Shown one piece after another: positions 32,900 to 44,599 of a stretch of 64,000 nt of DNA. A program made the translations under genes and the position numbers. The notes beneath the pieces are model-generated. The model saw nothing but the letters and a program-made list of their open reading frames with translations, did no database searches and was not told where the DNA came from. Origin of the DNA: Dryococelus australis (Eukaryota; Arthropoda; Insecta; Phasmatodea; Phasmatidae); assembly GCA_029891345.1 (NCBI GenBank), contig CM056994.1, forward strand, positions 225,920,991 through 225,984,990, given 5' to 3'. Each line of letters starts with the position of its first letter. Position 1 is the stretch's first letter.

Positions 32900-34487
32900 C
32901 TGGCCAGAAAATGGTTGACTAAGATCACAAGTGCCCAGGCTACGTGCTCTGACAAGCAAGGGCCTAACATCCCCAGGATAAACAAGGAAAGAGAGGAAGC
33001 CATTGTGCTGAGATATATTAAGTGCACCCTACATCATTGTGGAACAGCATCTCGAACAGTTGAGAAGCCTGGTAAACAGCACCACCACTACCTCGCACAC
33101 AAATAAAATGCTAGCCAGTGTCCGCCTCCTGGCCCAGCAATACACCTTTTATCTGACATCTGAATATGTGTGCCTTACAAACCAACACTACTCAACAGTC
33201 GGCCTGCACAGATACTTTTGATTTCGTACCACTGAAGGCCCCTACCAGACCGACCGAAAGTGGTATCCCTACCTTAGCACTCTGTGTAGAAATGCGATGA
33301 GCACTGAGAGTCAGGTGTCGCTGGTGGAGAGTCCCTGCATGTGGGTGTCTCAAAAGGGAACAGTCTTCCCCAACTCAGAGAACACTAACTCCAGTGCCAT
33401 AGTTAAGTGAAGAGAATAGCCACTGAGCAGGCAAGCTGGCCTTAAGAGATTAAGTACCTGGTGTTGGGGCTCTACCGTTCTGCTCACCGTGGTGCACAGA
33501 AAGGGTGGCCGTCCAGTGGGCGTGTGGGTACTCAGTTTGGTGTATTATGTTTGCGTAAATTCCCTAGTCACCTGCTAGCCCTTGAATGGCACGAGGTCCA
33601 CTAGGAGATGAATTACAAAAACAAGAAAGATACCCTTGAGTTGCTGAAAACATCTGTTTATTCCTTTTTACAGGAAGTAAACAGAGTGGTGTTGCACTAC
33701 CTCCTAACATCGGCAAGAGCTTGCAGAAGCTTAAACTATGCTGAACCAAGTGAAAGTGACCTGGTTTTAAGTTTACAATGGCAGGGTAGATGAGCATTAT
33801 GAATCTCACTTAAACTGGTGTAGGCTACTCCTACTAGTGTTTGCCTAGAAGGGGCTGCATGCAGTATCTAGTGTGTAGACAATGTGGGTGTTGGTTAGGT
33901 CTTCGGCACAGTTTGCGGTAAAGACAAAGCAGGTTGAGAGAAGGATGGCTCCGCAAAACGGGTTGCAGTGGAGACCAAGGAGAGGAGATCCTTCAACACA
34001 AATGCGGTGAAGGAGCAGGTAGGCTAGAGCAGGCTGTTCAAGATCCCTGGCAGGAGTCTGCAGTGGAGAAAATGAAGACTAGTTGCAAGCAGGCGAACGA
34101 CCTGCTATTTGTACTCTGGCTAGTACTTCCCCTTCAGTCAGCTGGATAGGGGTGGTCGATGGAGAAGGGGTAGATAGCATAGCTTCCTCAAGGTATGATA
34201 TCACCGGCTAGCTTGGAGAATCAAGATGTGGCGGAACATACTGGTAGAGCCATCTGGCAGCGTGTTTTGTGGGACTGAAGTGCCTTGGATGCATGGCTTT
34301 GGTGGGTCGGACGGTGAACAGTACAATCTTCAGGCTGGAGCATCCGCCCATGAGCCATTGTCAACAGTACAATCTTGGGTCCCGTGATACGTTGTACCAA
34401 TGAAAACTCGGTTGAAATTGAGCAGCAAAGCTTGCTCACTGGTGAGGTGAAGTTGTTAAATCATTGTTGAAAAGACGTCATGCGTCA
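32900..34487 (-). repeat. 3' LTR of copy C
   Basis: Colinear with copy B's LTR: aagatcacaagtgcccaggctacgtgctct / aaaatcacaagttggctaagccatgtgctgt; tctaccgttct then gcacagaaagggtggccgtcca / gtacagaaagggtggccatcca; agaaagatacccttgag / agaaagatacccttaag. The inner end on the minus strand reads TGACGCATGACGTC. The outer end is not resolved. No second LTR of this copy in the window. Confidence 0.75.
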
Positions 34488-34502
34488 ATTCGCCCCCTCT
34501 CC
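34488..34502 (-). promoter_or_regulatory. Polypurine tract of copy C
   Basis: Minus strand GGAGAGGGGGCGAAT immediately before the LTR start TGACGC. Confidence 0.8.
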
Positions 34503-34940
34503 ACTGTGACAGAGGTTCATCCATGAAGGATGCGAGACGAGAAATAAATTCTTTCGAAGGAATGTCATACTGTCCCCTCAAAAACTATTTTTTTCTCTCC
34601 TGGCTGGCATCTGTAGTTGCCTCTGCTTTGTACATTTTTCTCTACTGTGTGCTATACTCGACCTTGAGCGTCGAAGTCAGCTGGGCTTGGAGGTCACAAT
34701 CGTAGGTAGTGTGTGACTCTTTTATTTGCTTCCTTCGAAGCGCAGGCTGACTGGACTATCTATCTATCCCTCCCCCCCCCATATATCTCTATCTATCTCT
34801 ATATATCTCTATATATCTCTATATATCTCTCTATATCTCTATATATCTCTCTATATCTCTCTCTCTATCTATATATCTCTCTATCTCTCTCTCTATATAT
34901 CTCTCTCTATCTCTATATATCTCTCTATCTCTATATATAT

Positions 34941-35027
<87 letters not shown>

Positions 35028-35052
35028 ATCTCTCTCTCTATATCTCTATATA

Positions 35053-35091
<39 letters not shown>

Positions 35092-36740
35092 ATATCTCTC
35101 TATCTCTATATATCTCTCTCTATCTCTCTCTATATCTCTATATATCTCTCTATATATATATATATCTCTCTCTATATATATATCTCTCTCTATATCTCTC
35201 TCTCTATATAGCTCTCTCTCTCTATATCTCTATATCTCTCTCTCTATATCTCTCTCTATCTCTTTCTATATCTCTCTCTATCTCTATCTCTCTCTCCCCC
35301 CCCCCCCCTTGGCAAACAGATGTGCCTGCTGCACGTGAAGCTCTGTCTCTTCTTTTTTCATGAGTTCTTGTGGGTTGAGAAAGGTCATGTTGCAAAAGGG
35401 AACCCGAGACGGTTGTGACGCGAGCCTTCTTTCATTAATATGTGCCACCGTCCAAAATGAGCGTTATGGCTTGGGTGCGTTCAATAAAAGGTTACTGAGT
35501 TGAACCTGTGAAAAGAATGCAAAGACATAGTGGATGGCACATGGAATAAAATTTGACCCTTGGGGAGTCACATTATGATTGTAATTATTGCAGTTAATAT
35601 AAAATGAAATTATAAAAATTTCCCAAAGCTCCACTCATTAAGCTTGTGTCAGTTACTTATCCTGCTGTGGCCACCTGGTGTGGAAAATAAGAAAACAACC
35701 TCTGCCCGGGTCTATGTGTTGCACTGCTGGAATATAACTTATGTAAAAGAAAACTAAGGGGTTTAGTCAAGCAAAATGCTTCCGCGATTGGGCCGAAGAC
35801 TAAGCTTTGCAAACGAGTGCTGTTGCAGTGAAGTTAACAAACAAAATTATGTGCGAAATACCACAATACATTGACAAGGATACACACATGAAGAATGCTA
35901 TTTTAAAACACAAATCACTAGAAGTTTCATCACAACATTTTGTTAGGTTCAGAATGTCTTTGTTAGGTTGTCGTTTCTTGAGGTCAATCTACACAATTCA
36001 ACATGTGATAAATAGAACAGAAAGACTTAATTATTTTTGCAGAATCAGTAAGGCTTGAGGCTTCTTTAAGTGATTCTACACAAAGCAAGAATGAATTTTT
36101 AAATGCAAAAACTGATTTACATCATTTAAATTAAATTTAAATTTGCTTTTGAAATATAAAAAAATGCAAATTGATTCTACACAATGCAAAGAAAAAACAT
36201 TTATAGTTTATTGAGGTGATTCTATTCAAAGAAAAGTATGTTGAAGTTTTTAGAGTATTTCAAATTGTTGTCAACATTCTCAGAAATTTTTCATGTTTCT
36301 GTGCTTTTCTTTCCACCAAGAGATCATCTTCCAATATTTTTACATATGTGATATTTTATTATCACTCATTTCAAAATACGAGGCACTGTCACTAACATGT
36401 CCAAAGTGTTCACGTAACTTTTATAAGGGGCAATTAACAAGCCATTACACACTAGCAAGTTACATAATTAGGGAGAAAGAGCAGCTAATATGGAAGAAAA
36501 TAGGTGGGTTGTCTTAACAAAAGCTTTCTTGAAGCGAGAATTGCGCTTAAGTTAAGTGTACAGAAAAATGTTTATAATTACTTAACTGCACTGTTCACTG
36601 ACGTAGATGGTATGTGTTTATTGATTAATTAGCTAAAGGAGGATAGTGTCATAACTGCTATCAGTCTGCGAGTTTGTTTGTGTGTGGCAAATCACTCACT
36701 GTTTTCTGCATTCTCTTCGTCTTCAGTGGTCCCCCTCACT
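34503..36740 (-). other. 3' non-coding region of copy C
   Basis: Aligns in two parts with copy B (19084-19761 and 22095-23100), uninterrupted here except by the microsatellite at 34770-35308. Contains degenerate gattctacacaa-gcaa repeats at about 35990, 36070, 36171 and 36220. Frames of 74-83 codons have no family features. Confidence 0.6.
34770..35308. repeat. Long TA/TC microsatellite
   Basis: About 540 bases of mixed (TA)n, (TCTA)n and (TC)n, including a run of about 90 alternating T/A bases (34930-35022), ending in a run of 13 C (35296-35308). It explains the 161-codon Ile/Tyr/Ser/Leu frame here, which is not a protein. A short CT-rich stretch is also present in copy B at the corresponding place (about 19330-19375). 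Confidence 0.95.
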
Positions 36741-38330
36741 TATATGGCGGTGCGTACTGCGGATTTGGCCAGGTGAAGTATACAGGTGGCCACCAGAGAG
36801 CCTCTCGGTATCTGGCTGGTACCAAGCTGACCTAGCAGGCGTGAGGCAGCTGCATTTAACATGGAAGGTCGGCCGTCGTTGAGTGGTCATCCCCCCAGCA
36901 GTGGTTGAGGGCTGACCACTGGGGGGCTGGGGGACAAGATGCAGTGGCGGCATGTTTATCAGTGGTCTGCAGTGCTGTCAGGGGTAGTCTGGAGGCTGCG
37001 TGGCTTACCCTCTCGATTGCTGGAAATGCAGCTGAGTTTGGGACATTAACCTCCGGTTCAACAGCTTTGATGGGCAGCCCTCCTCTTCTTCCGAGGCGGA
37101 GGCCTAGTTGGTCCTGATGTTGAGTGGCTGCGTTGCTGTCAGGAGGCTGCATCACCTAAAACCTCGGTCCTCGGTACCCATGCTGCTGTCTGAATTGTTG
37201 GCAGGAGTGGTGGTCCTGCTGGTAATACCACCCTCTCGGATGCAAATGCCAGAGCTGAGGTTCGGAAACTGACCTCGGGCTCAATGGCGGGTTTGCTGTG
37301 GATCCTCCTATTCCCTCGTTTGTCAACCGTCTGGGGCAGACTTGTCATCTAACCATCTTGTGCTGACCCTCAGGGTGTAGACTCGGAGATGGCTGTGAGA
37401 TCGGTCAAGGCATCATTGATTCTTCCTCATCTGGAAGGTATGGTCGAAAAAATTACCATGGCGTTAGGCAATGCTGAAGTCATTGAAATGACCTTCCCTC
37501 TTCCGGCAGGCATGGCCATGAGAATAGCTGTGGCATCAGGTGACGTCACCACATTAGTAGTATGGAGCAGTGGAGGGACATCTACGCCTCCTCCTCCGAC
37601 TGGAGACACCTGAGTCAGAAGTGGGGTAGTGACCTCCATCTTGACAGCACCAGGAACTCGAAACTGGCAGCCTCTGCGTTGAGTGATGATTCGGCCAACA
37701 GGGTGGCCGCACAATCTGAGGAGATTGTGGCCGACGGTACCAGTTGAACGGCGGCCTTGAGAAATGCCCCATGTAAACTGGCAGTTATAGCAGGTGCCTC
37801 ACTTGTGGGAGCGGTGTCTCTGCAGTGGCTGCAGTGATGTCAGATGCTGCAGTCTTCTCACCGAGTTGGCTCGCTGGAGCTGGTAGGATTGAAGTTGCCG
37901 GTCGAGGTGATGGCTGTTGGAGCGCTGTCTGCTTGACGGAACTTGAGTCTTGAATCCTCTTGGTGATGAGGCTTGGATGAGGCCATCTGAGGCTTGGATC
38001 TCTATCCAACGGACTTCGCCAAGATAATTAGCTCATTCTCTGAGTCCACTTCCTGGGTCAGTTAGTGAACTTCCTCTTCAATTCTGTAGGAGTTGAAGGC
38101 AGCGCCCATACAGATTTTCTGGCTTGTGGTTTAGGGAATTCCACCCGCATAGGCACGGAGCAGGTGGTTCCCTGGCTGTGTTGCTTCTATTCAACTCGCT
38201 CCTTAGGTTGTGGTGACCATTCCTCCTTTGGAGAGCATATATAGCAGGCTCTTTCATACTGTCTGGCATTTGAGATAACTGAGGCAGTGCTGTGTACTTT
38301 GGACTCTGGGGCTTTTCTGGAGTAGGGCCT
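36741..38330 (-). pseudogene. Post-integrase tail of copy C
   Basis: Pro/Thr/Ala/Ser-rich coding remains in several frames, for example 37785-38009 containing SDITAATAETPLPQV, which matches the IAATAEMLPSE motif in copy A, and 37427-37714 with VTSPDATAILMAMPAGRG. No membrane or enzymatic domain seen. Position between the GPY motif and the 3' non-coding region is the same as in A, B and D. Confidence 0.5.
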
Positions 38331-38369
38331 CATTTGTCCCCATGTGGCTTTACGTATGCACCCACTGCA

Positions 38370-39410
38370 ATCCTCAATTCAGTACACATTCTCCTGGCAT
38401 CTGATAACCTTATAGGGGCCTTCCCACTTTCCGGCTAAAGCTGCACTGAACTGATTGTTGGCTCTGCTAAGGGGGTGACTGCGTAGTAAGATGGCTTTGT
38501 CCATTTCAAAGGGTCGTACACCAGTACGTGGTTGCGGGTAGTTCCTCCCGATGTATGCCACTTGGGTGTCCCTTTCTTTGTCCAGCCAGGCCAGGTTGGC
38601 TAATCAAATGTTTTCAGGACAAAGCATCTGAGTCGGTTCTTGCTCCCATTGCCAATCCCCTGGGTGCCATAGGGTTTGACCCAGGAGTTGATTGGGGCTA
38701 GAGTTAACTACCTCACTTGTGCATCATTGCAGAGCGAAGAGAATTCTGGGAATGTGGCGATCCCAGTGTTTCTGAAGATCCCCACGCTGAGTTAGAGACT
38801 TTTCTTGAGCTCCTGGTTCCTCCACTCAGTGGGGTTGGCTTGTGCGTGGTATGGTGGAGTTGTCCAGGTCTCAGCTACCCATTTTTGACAGGCTAGCAGC
38901 CACTTCTTGCTAGCGAACTGGGTCCCATTGTCAGTAAGAATACTCTGTTGGTCACCCCAACACAGGAAAATTTCATTGTTGAATTTTTCGATGATGTGGT
39001 GGGTCTCTTGGCTTGGCAGAAGGAAGGCTTCTACCCATGTGGAGAATAGGTTCGTCACGACCAACAAGGATCCGTTTCCCTTGCTTCTGTGGGGATAGGG
39101 TCCATTAAATTGGCGGCTGTGTGAGTCCATGGGGTATGTCGTCTGTGTGGTTTCACTGTTGGTTGTCTTACGGGGTAGGATTTGTTTCTGCAGCATGTTG
39201 TGCAGCCGTGGGCGTACTGGCAGACATCTCTGCTCATGCTGTCCGAGATGTAGTGTGTGCTGATGTCAGCTAGAGTTTCCCGGGTACCTGGGTGGTCCGC
39301 TTCGAGGTGGTCATGATGATGCCGGCAGATATCAGCATGTAACTCCTGTATCCAGATCCTCCACTTGGCTCCAGGTTGATTGTTGCATGATTACAGACTA
39401 GATTGTCTCG
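38370..39410 (-). pseudogene. Integrase of copy C
   Basis: HHCC region remnants at 39055-39237 (CTTCCRNKSYPV). The first catalytic Asp is Asn (TAANLMDPIP), the second is intact in ILTDNGTQFASKKW (about 38896-38940) and the Glu is intact in AQANPTEWRNQELKK (about 38800-38850). A frameshift separates the first and second parts. The GPY-type motif GKWEGPYKVIRCQENVY is at about 38382-38432. One of three catalytic residues lost. Confidence 0.8.
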
Positions 39411-39422
39411 TAGCATGAATCG

Positions 39423-40010
39423 TTAAGGATATTTCCGCAGGAGGTCTTTTACCTCAGGGTCCTGGTGCTGGTAACGCTCGATCTGACTTTGGCTAATTTG
39501 GAGATGAAGAAACATGATTTGTTCTTCTGGGCTGGTGTCCTGAGGTTGAGGCAGCATGACGCAGTCCATATCTTCGTCTGACTTGGCCTCGTCTTCCAGG
39601 TCTGGTTGATGTGACAGGCCATCAGGAAGGTCATTGTCCTTGCCTGGGAAAAGCTGCATTGTCCTTGCCTGGGCAATGCTGTACTTCGAAATCAAACTCA
39701 GAGAGAAAGAGGTCCCATCTTCCAAGCTTGGCCTTGTTGTTCCTTGACTCCCATAGCCACTTGACAGCTTTACTGTCGGTTCTCAAAATGGAATGAGTTC
39801 CCTCCAGGTAATAGAGGTATTTCCGGATAGCCCAAATGACCAAAAGGCATTCGTTCTCATTCATGTGGTAATTCTGTTCAGTAGCGATGAGCCTAGTGCT
39901 GGCGTAGGCTAAGACTAGAGGTCTGCCAACTGGGTCTTCTAGGTACAAGACGGCGCAGAGGCCATTCTGACAAGCATCGGTCTGCAGGATCAGGGGTCCT
40001 TCTCATTGTA
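39423..40010 (-). pseudogene. RNase H of copy C
   Basis: Acidic residues are present in LQTDACQNG (about 39966-39992), NECLLVIWAIRKYLYYLEG and LRTDSKAVKWL, followed by LGRWDLFLSEFDFEVQHCPGKDN. A 27-base direct duplication (gcattgtccttgcctggg repeated, 39633-39676) lengthens the coding after CPGKDN and shifts the sequence. Otherwise open for 105 codons (39631-39948). Confidence 0.75.
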
Positions 40011-40103
40011 GCCGATGTAAATGCTTGACGGCTTGAAAGCTCATCTTGAGAGCTTGAAAGGCAGCGTGATGTTCAGGTCCCCATTGCCACCAGGCTTCCT
40101 TCT

Positions 40104-41095
40104 CTAACAGCAGGTGATTATGGTGCCATTAGGTTGGCAATGTTGGACACAAAGTCTCGGAGCCAACTGCACAGTCCATGAAAGCAGTGGAGTTGCTTCT
40201 TGGTGCGGGGTTCCTCCACGTCTTGAATAGCCCGTATGGACTACGTGACCCAGGTATTCAATGGAAAACTTCACGAAGTGGCTCTTCGAGAGTTTCACCA
40301 TCATACCGTGGAGTTCCAAGCATTACAGTACCTTCTTCAAGTGAGCAAGGTGTTCCTTCCAGGATATGGAGTGGACGATCACGTCATCGAGGTACGCGAA
40401 GCAAAATCGCCTAATGTATCCTATTCGGACTTCAGCCATCATTAACCGTTGAAATGTAGCAGGCACGTTCTTGAGTCCAAAGGGCATGACTCTATAAACT
40501 GAAACGTTTCTCCTTCTGGTGAAGCGAACGCTGTATGTTTTTAGCTGTTGGGGAGTACTGTGATTTGCTAATATCCGGACCGCGTGTCCAGCGTGCTGAA
40601 GATCTTTGCCTCGCCTATGTCATGTAAAGTATGCACCAGGTCAAGGGCTGGTGGAGGAATCGTAAGAGTGACATCATTCAAAGCTTTTTAGTTCACGCAT
40701 AACGTTGACTGTCCGTCCTTTTTCAGAATTAATACAACATGGGAGTTGCACTGTGAGTTCGACGGCTCGACAATTCCTTATGTTTCCAGTTGTTCCATGA
40801 TGAGGCAGTTACTCCTGGCAGAAACTTTGAAAAGGTTGTTGTAGACTGGTGCAGACGTGTTCAGCAGTAATTCGTGCTTGATGGTTCTCATCTGATGAAG
40901 CATTCCTCCAGATCCAAAAGAGCCGAAGTGTTCATCAAGGACTTCCTTCAATTGTTGGAATTGAGCTTCTGACAGTTGATGGTTTATTCCCTCTTCGTGG
41001 AGAGGCGGAGGTTTGACGGCATTGGGACAATGTTCCCAGTTAATGATTACACGGTGATTGTTACCCAGGTATACTTTCCATTGCCCATGGTCCAT
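40104..41095 (-). pseudogene. Reverse transcriptase of copy C, intact YLDD
   Basis: N-terminal part open at 40778-41095 (EVLDEHFGSFGSGGMLHQM and SARSNCLIMEQLET). Downstream, in other frames, MPFGLKNVPATFQRLM, the catalytic box FAYLDDVIVHS (YLDD at 40383-40394), then HFVKFSIEYLGHVVH (palm/thumb). A frameshift near 40760 and stops between 40560 and 40700 break the frame; motif A is poorly preserved. Confidence 0.75.
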
Positions 41096-41360
41096 GATAT
41101 ATTGTTGCTGCTGAAGCCCGGGGTGGCCTAGTGCAAGTTCTTCCTGGATGTAATGTTACATAACGAATTCCGCAGGTACCTTGATCTTCCATCGACAGTG
41201 AGCATACAGCCCGGTTTGGCCATCCTTACTGTCTTGGGTTGAGGGCATAGTGATGCCCTTTGTTCTTCCGTTAGGATGTCGCTTCATGCGAAGTTTCTGG
41301 ATGCATTGGAGTTGAGAAGTGTCAGCAAGTTTTTACCATTGACGAAGACTTTGATGTGTG
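41096..41360 (-). pseudogene. Retropepsin of copy C, active site lost
   Basis: The loop reads GKNLLTLLNSNASRNFA (about 41288-41338), with Asn-Ser-Asn where the catalytic Asp-Thr-Gly is expected. ILTEEQRASLCPQ follows, matching SQQRASLRPQ in copy A. Placement between gag and RT supports the call. Confidence 0.55.
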
Positions 41361-41370
41361 GGACTTCTGA

Positions 41371-41577
41371 TTAATCAGTCTCTTCATCTAAGAGCTGCAT
41401 TGTTTGCCCTTCTGCTCCAGCAATGCTGGCAGTGGCATTTCCGTCTGTGGAATGCATTTTTGTCAATAGCGGTTTGGGTGGTACATGGTGTACGCGCTGC
41501 GCCCTTTTCTTCCACACGTTCACGTCATGCCTAACGCTGTGGGCAATCCTTATGAAAGTGGTATGCAGGGCAGTACA
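41371..41577 (-). pseudogene. Gag nucleocapsid end of copy C
   Basis: The zinc knuckle YCPAYHFHKDCPQR (about 41550-41591, minus strand, ending in a stop) matches FWYCPGYHFNQDCPGR of copy A and WYCPVRHFNQDC of copy E. The rest of gag upstream is missing: sequence beyond about 41578-41595 belongs to the LTR of copy E. Confidence 0.65.
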
Positions 41578-41961
41578 TACCTGCACGTCAACCCACTCGA
41601 CCCATTCGAATAGCCCCAATTCCCCCAGCCAGGCCATCTACCTCCACCCCCATGATCATTTAAACTGCATCGCCATCTCATCCACCTTGGAACAACTGAC
41701 ATCCTGATTATTGGCAACCGTAATAGTGAGGAAGATATAACTCCCTGGGCGGGATACTACATTATTCCGCCTCACTCTGGGGTTTAATTCCCCTCGTTTC
41801 AGACGGTACCCTTCCATTAAGCGGTCTCCCACAGAATCCAAAACCACAATGACCCATTGGGCCAATAATATTAGCCAATCATGCCACGGTATGCTTACCT
41901 AAGATCACAAGATGGCAGTCAGCAACCTAACCACTTACCCGCCGAGGTAGAGCACGTGTCA
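41578..41961 (+). repeat. 5' LTR (3' part) of copy E
   Basis: Closely matches 49428-49803: cccattcgaatagcccc, ctgattattggcaaccgta, gtacccttccattaagcgg / gtacccttccgttaagcgg, ccactta-cccgcc. Ends in GTGTCA six bases before the primer site. The left part of the LTR is lost at the junction with copy C. Confidence 0.8.
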
Positions 41962-41966
41962 GTTAA

Positions 41967-41985
41967 TTTGCGCCCAATGTGGGAC
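41967..41985 (+). promoter_or_regulatory. Primer-binding site, tRNA-Lys type, copy E
   Basis: ttgcgcccaatgtgggac; 15 of 18 bases fit the complement of the tRNA-Lys(CUU) 3' end. One mismatch is a CpG-to-TpG change. Confidence 0.7.
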
Positions 41986-42123
41986 GTAGAGCTCCAAGTA
42001 GCTCAGCCTTGGGAGCTGGGCCCAAGTCCGTCACCCCCCACTCCTCAACAACTCCTTGCAGAGGAGCCAATCCACGACTTTGGGGAGTCGCGTTACACAC
42101 CCTGTGGCACCTAGCTATTAGCC

Positions 42124-42480
42124 ATGTCGGACTCAGAGAGACGAGTCAACCAGAAGTGTGCAGCACTCTAGCCGAGATGACTACAGCTGGAGTATGCAAT
42201 ACATGTTGCCCCACCCCTCCTGTAGAGGCAACGGCATCAACCTCATCAGGTGCAGATACTGTCACCTGAATTACCAATATAAGTTTATAGGATGGGAAGA
42301 TGCACCCTGTCACACAGATGGTCTGGAGTACCATTGCCGGACATGTAGGAAAAAAACCCTCCAAGTACGCCAATGGCCCGAGTGTGAGGGCCAAGGAAAG
42401 TACATCGTTCATTGCATGCTATGTAACAGGGAATTTCACCAAGCTTGCATAGGCTGGATGGATGAGTGAGTTCAGAACCT
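42124..42480 (+). pseudogene. Gag N-terminus of copy E with two PHD-like fingers
   Basis: Start at MSDSERR (42124); a TAG stop follows at codon 16 (42169-42171). The fingers are open in another frame from 42158. Finger 1: CRGNGINLIRCRYC then FIGW and GLEYHCRTC, with its first Cys in a neighbouring frame (TCCPTP). Finger 2: CEGQGKYIVHCMLC, FHQACIGW, then VYHCGV; the first Cys is not found. Same order and spacing as copies B and D. PHD-like by ligand order; function unknown. Confidence 0.65.
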
Positions 42481-42559
42481 AGACCAGGTATACCATTGTG
42501 GCGTCCGTTTAAGGGAGAAGACGTATAAACGGCACAATCCAACCTACCGGCACAGTTCA

Positions 42560-42925
42560 ATCATTCCAGGGCTGTCATGCGAATTAACATTACCAGATTT
42601 CCATGGAAAGCCATCCGAAGACCCGGGAAAGTTCATACTGCTATGCGAATGGGAATTGAGGTAACACCTCATTCCACGTAAACAATGGGTGAGCCAAGCA
42701 AGCCACCAACTCAGTGAGCCCGCCAGAAAATGGTGGGAAAAACATGGGGAATTCATAGAAGGATGGCCCCAATTTAAATCCCAATTAGTGTCGCACTTTT
42801 CCGGGGATGACATCCTTTCAGAGTTAATCACCGAACTACACTCCTGCACTCAATGCAGCGATGAGAAGGTAGAGTTATTTATCCGGCAGAAGGAACAAAT
42901 CCATAAAAGGGTTTATCCTGAGTAG
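42560..42925 (+). pseudogene. Gag capsid of copy E
   Basis: ARKWWEKHGEFIEGWPQFKS (about 42722-42781), then QLVSHFSGDDILSELITELH and ELFIRQKEQIHKRVYPE. This is the standard retrotransposon Gag pattern of paired Trp, a Trp about ten residues on, then a hydrophobic stretch. It aligns with VLDWWNKYSEFITDWSHLSS of copy B. Ends in a stop at 42924. Confidence 0.75.
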
Positions 42926-42946
42926 ACCCGAAGGACAGAAGCTGAA

Positions 42947-43568
42947 ATGCATAACCCGCATCTTTCTGCACACGTTTCGGAACCTATTAGTCACGCCCCG
43001 GCCCCAGATGGTCGAGGAACTCGCAACAGAGCAAGGGAGCTAGAAATGAATGAGCACCCCCTTCCCAGGAAGGAACAGATGGCATGCGCCACGGCTGCTG
43101 GCCCAGCCCCCTTCCTCAGACCGCCTGTGCAGCACGACGCAACCTTGCCAAACCCAGCTATCCCCTTGCCGTGTTGGTGGTATTGCCCGGTGCGGCACTT
43201 TAACCAGGACTGCCAAAGGTGGCATCCCCAGAAGAGACGCAGTTCTCCTCCCCACCCTCCAAACGCACAGCTCCGCAACCCCAAAACATGTGATCCAGAA
43301 ACCGCAACTCAACGATGGGAGGCCCGTAATCCTCCAGCCAATTTATGTGCGTCCTAATCCACATGAAAAATCAAACCCAGGACTGCCAATTCCACAGCCT
43401 GAACGCTACCACAGGTACTACAGGACTCGTCAAGCTCCGGAAAGGAGAAGCCCTCCATTCCTCCAGGCGCCCGAAGACCACGCCCCACCTCCACCTCCCC
43501 TCATTGTTCCCTCCTCTTGCCGGGATTTTGTACAAGCTTTAATGCTTAAAGTAACAGCCATTTTGTGA
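42947..43568 (+). pseudogene. Gag nucleocapsid and linker of copy E
   Basis: Pro/Arg-rich linker and zinc knuckle CWWYCPVRHFNQDC (about 43172-43213; C-x3-C-x3-H-x4-C), then a basic, Pro-rich end in overlapping frames up to 43568. Sequence similarity to the family stops here; no retropepsin follows. Confidence 0.7.
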
Positions 43569-44599
43569 TCAAACACGATTTATGGAAAATTCAAAAGCTT
43601 GTTTTAGTAACTCAGCTATTTTTGGAATAAAACTAAAGAATTTAGGTGACTGATTTAATGCTGAAATACAACAATGTTTTTAAAAGATTTAGTCCACTTT
43701 TATAGCAAAATAATAGGAAGGATAGGAAAATTAATGAGTCTGAATAAATTTTCAAGAAAGACCTATAAATGGTGGAACACTTGTTTAGAAAATTCACTTT
43801 TTAGTGAAATCTAACATTGTGATAAAAATCAAAATGTCTAAATCTTTGTAGCTAAAATCTTTTGTGAGAAAATAATTTGGAGTGATAGAAACTTTCATGA
43901 AAAAGTTGGCTTTTTTTTTTTTTTAGTAAATGTATTTAGCCAAATATTTTAATTGCATATAAAATATATATTATATGTTCACCACTGTTTATACCTTGGG
44001 TGATTCCTTATCCCGTTAATTTTGGAATGTTTATAACAGTTAATATATCTAGCATAATTTTCTTCAATATTGTAATTTATAAAATATAAAATATCTTATT
44101 CTAGATCATTTATTACCCCAAAATAATACGAATGGGCATTCCATATGTAAACACCCCGAATCAATGTATTTACTCCTGGGTATCACTGTTAAATTAAAAT
44201 ATTTGGAAGTCCTATTGAATCCAATTGCAACTTATAAAAAAAAAAACTGAAAAATGTTGAGAGAATTCATGTGTGTTTTTGCCAGAAATCATTACACTAC
44301 GTGGCTCTGTCTTATACATCTGTTTTTTTTTATATTTTGCTAACTTGCATTGCTGGGTTGTGTATAAGCCCCTACCACGCCCTTTTGAGAAGGACGTCGC
44401 ACCCTGTCTATCACTTTTCCTTTCCCTGACCTATACCAATGAAACAAAATCACATTTTCCATAAGTTTTATCTAATTGAAGCCTTGTATACAAACTAATA
44501 TAAATGTTTAAGAACTTACTCTCTTGCAACTATCCATTTAATGAGTGAAATTTTAATAGTAGTGTAATACGTCGACGCGTGACATCGGGTGACTGACGA
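43569..44599. other. AT-rich stretch, no gene seen
   Basis: Strongly AT-rich with poly-T and poly-A runs, unlike the gag before it. No pol remnants, repeats or RNA genes recognised. Confidence 0.5.

Larger units (their letters stand above)
32900..41577 (-). mobile_element. Gypsy copy C, cut inside gag
   Basis: Minus-strand member of the same family: 3' LTR, polypurine tract, 3' non-coding region with a long microsatellite, Pro-rich tail, integrase, RNase H, RT, retropepsin and the end of gag with its zinc knuckle. At about 41578 it stops and the LTR of the oppositely oriented copy E begins. No remainder of copy C gag is found elsewhere in the window. Confidence 0.8.

Noticed and set aside
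34713..35211. 161-codon Ile/Tyr/Ser/Leu open frame
   Set aside because: It is a translation of the TA/TC microsatellite.
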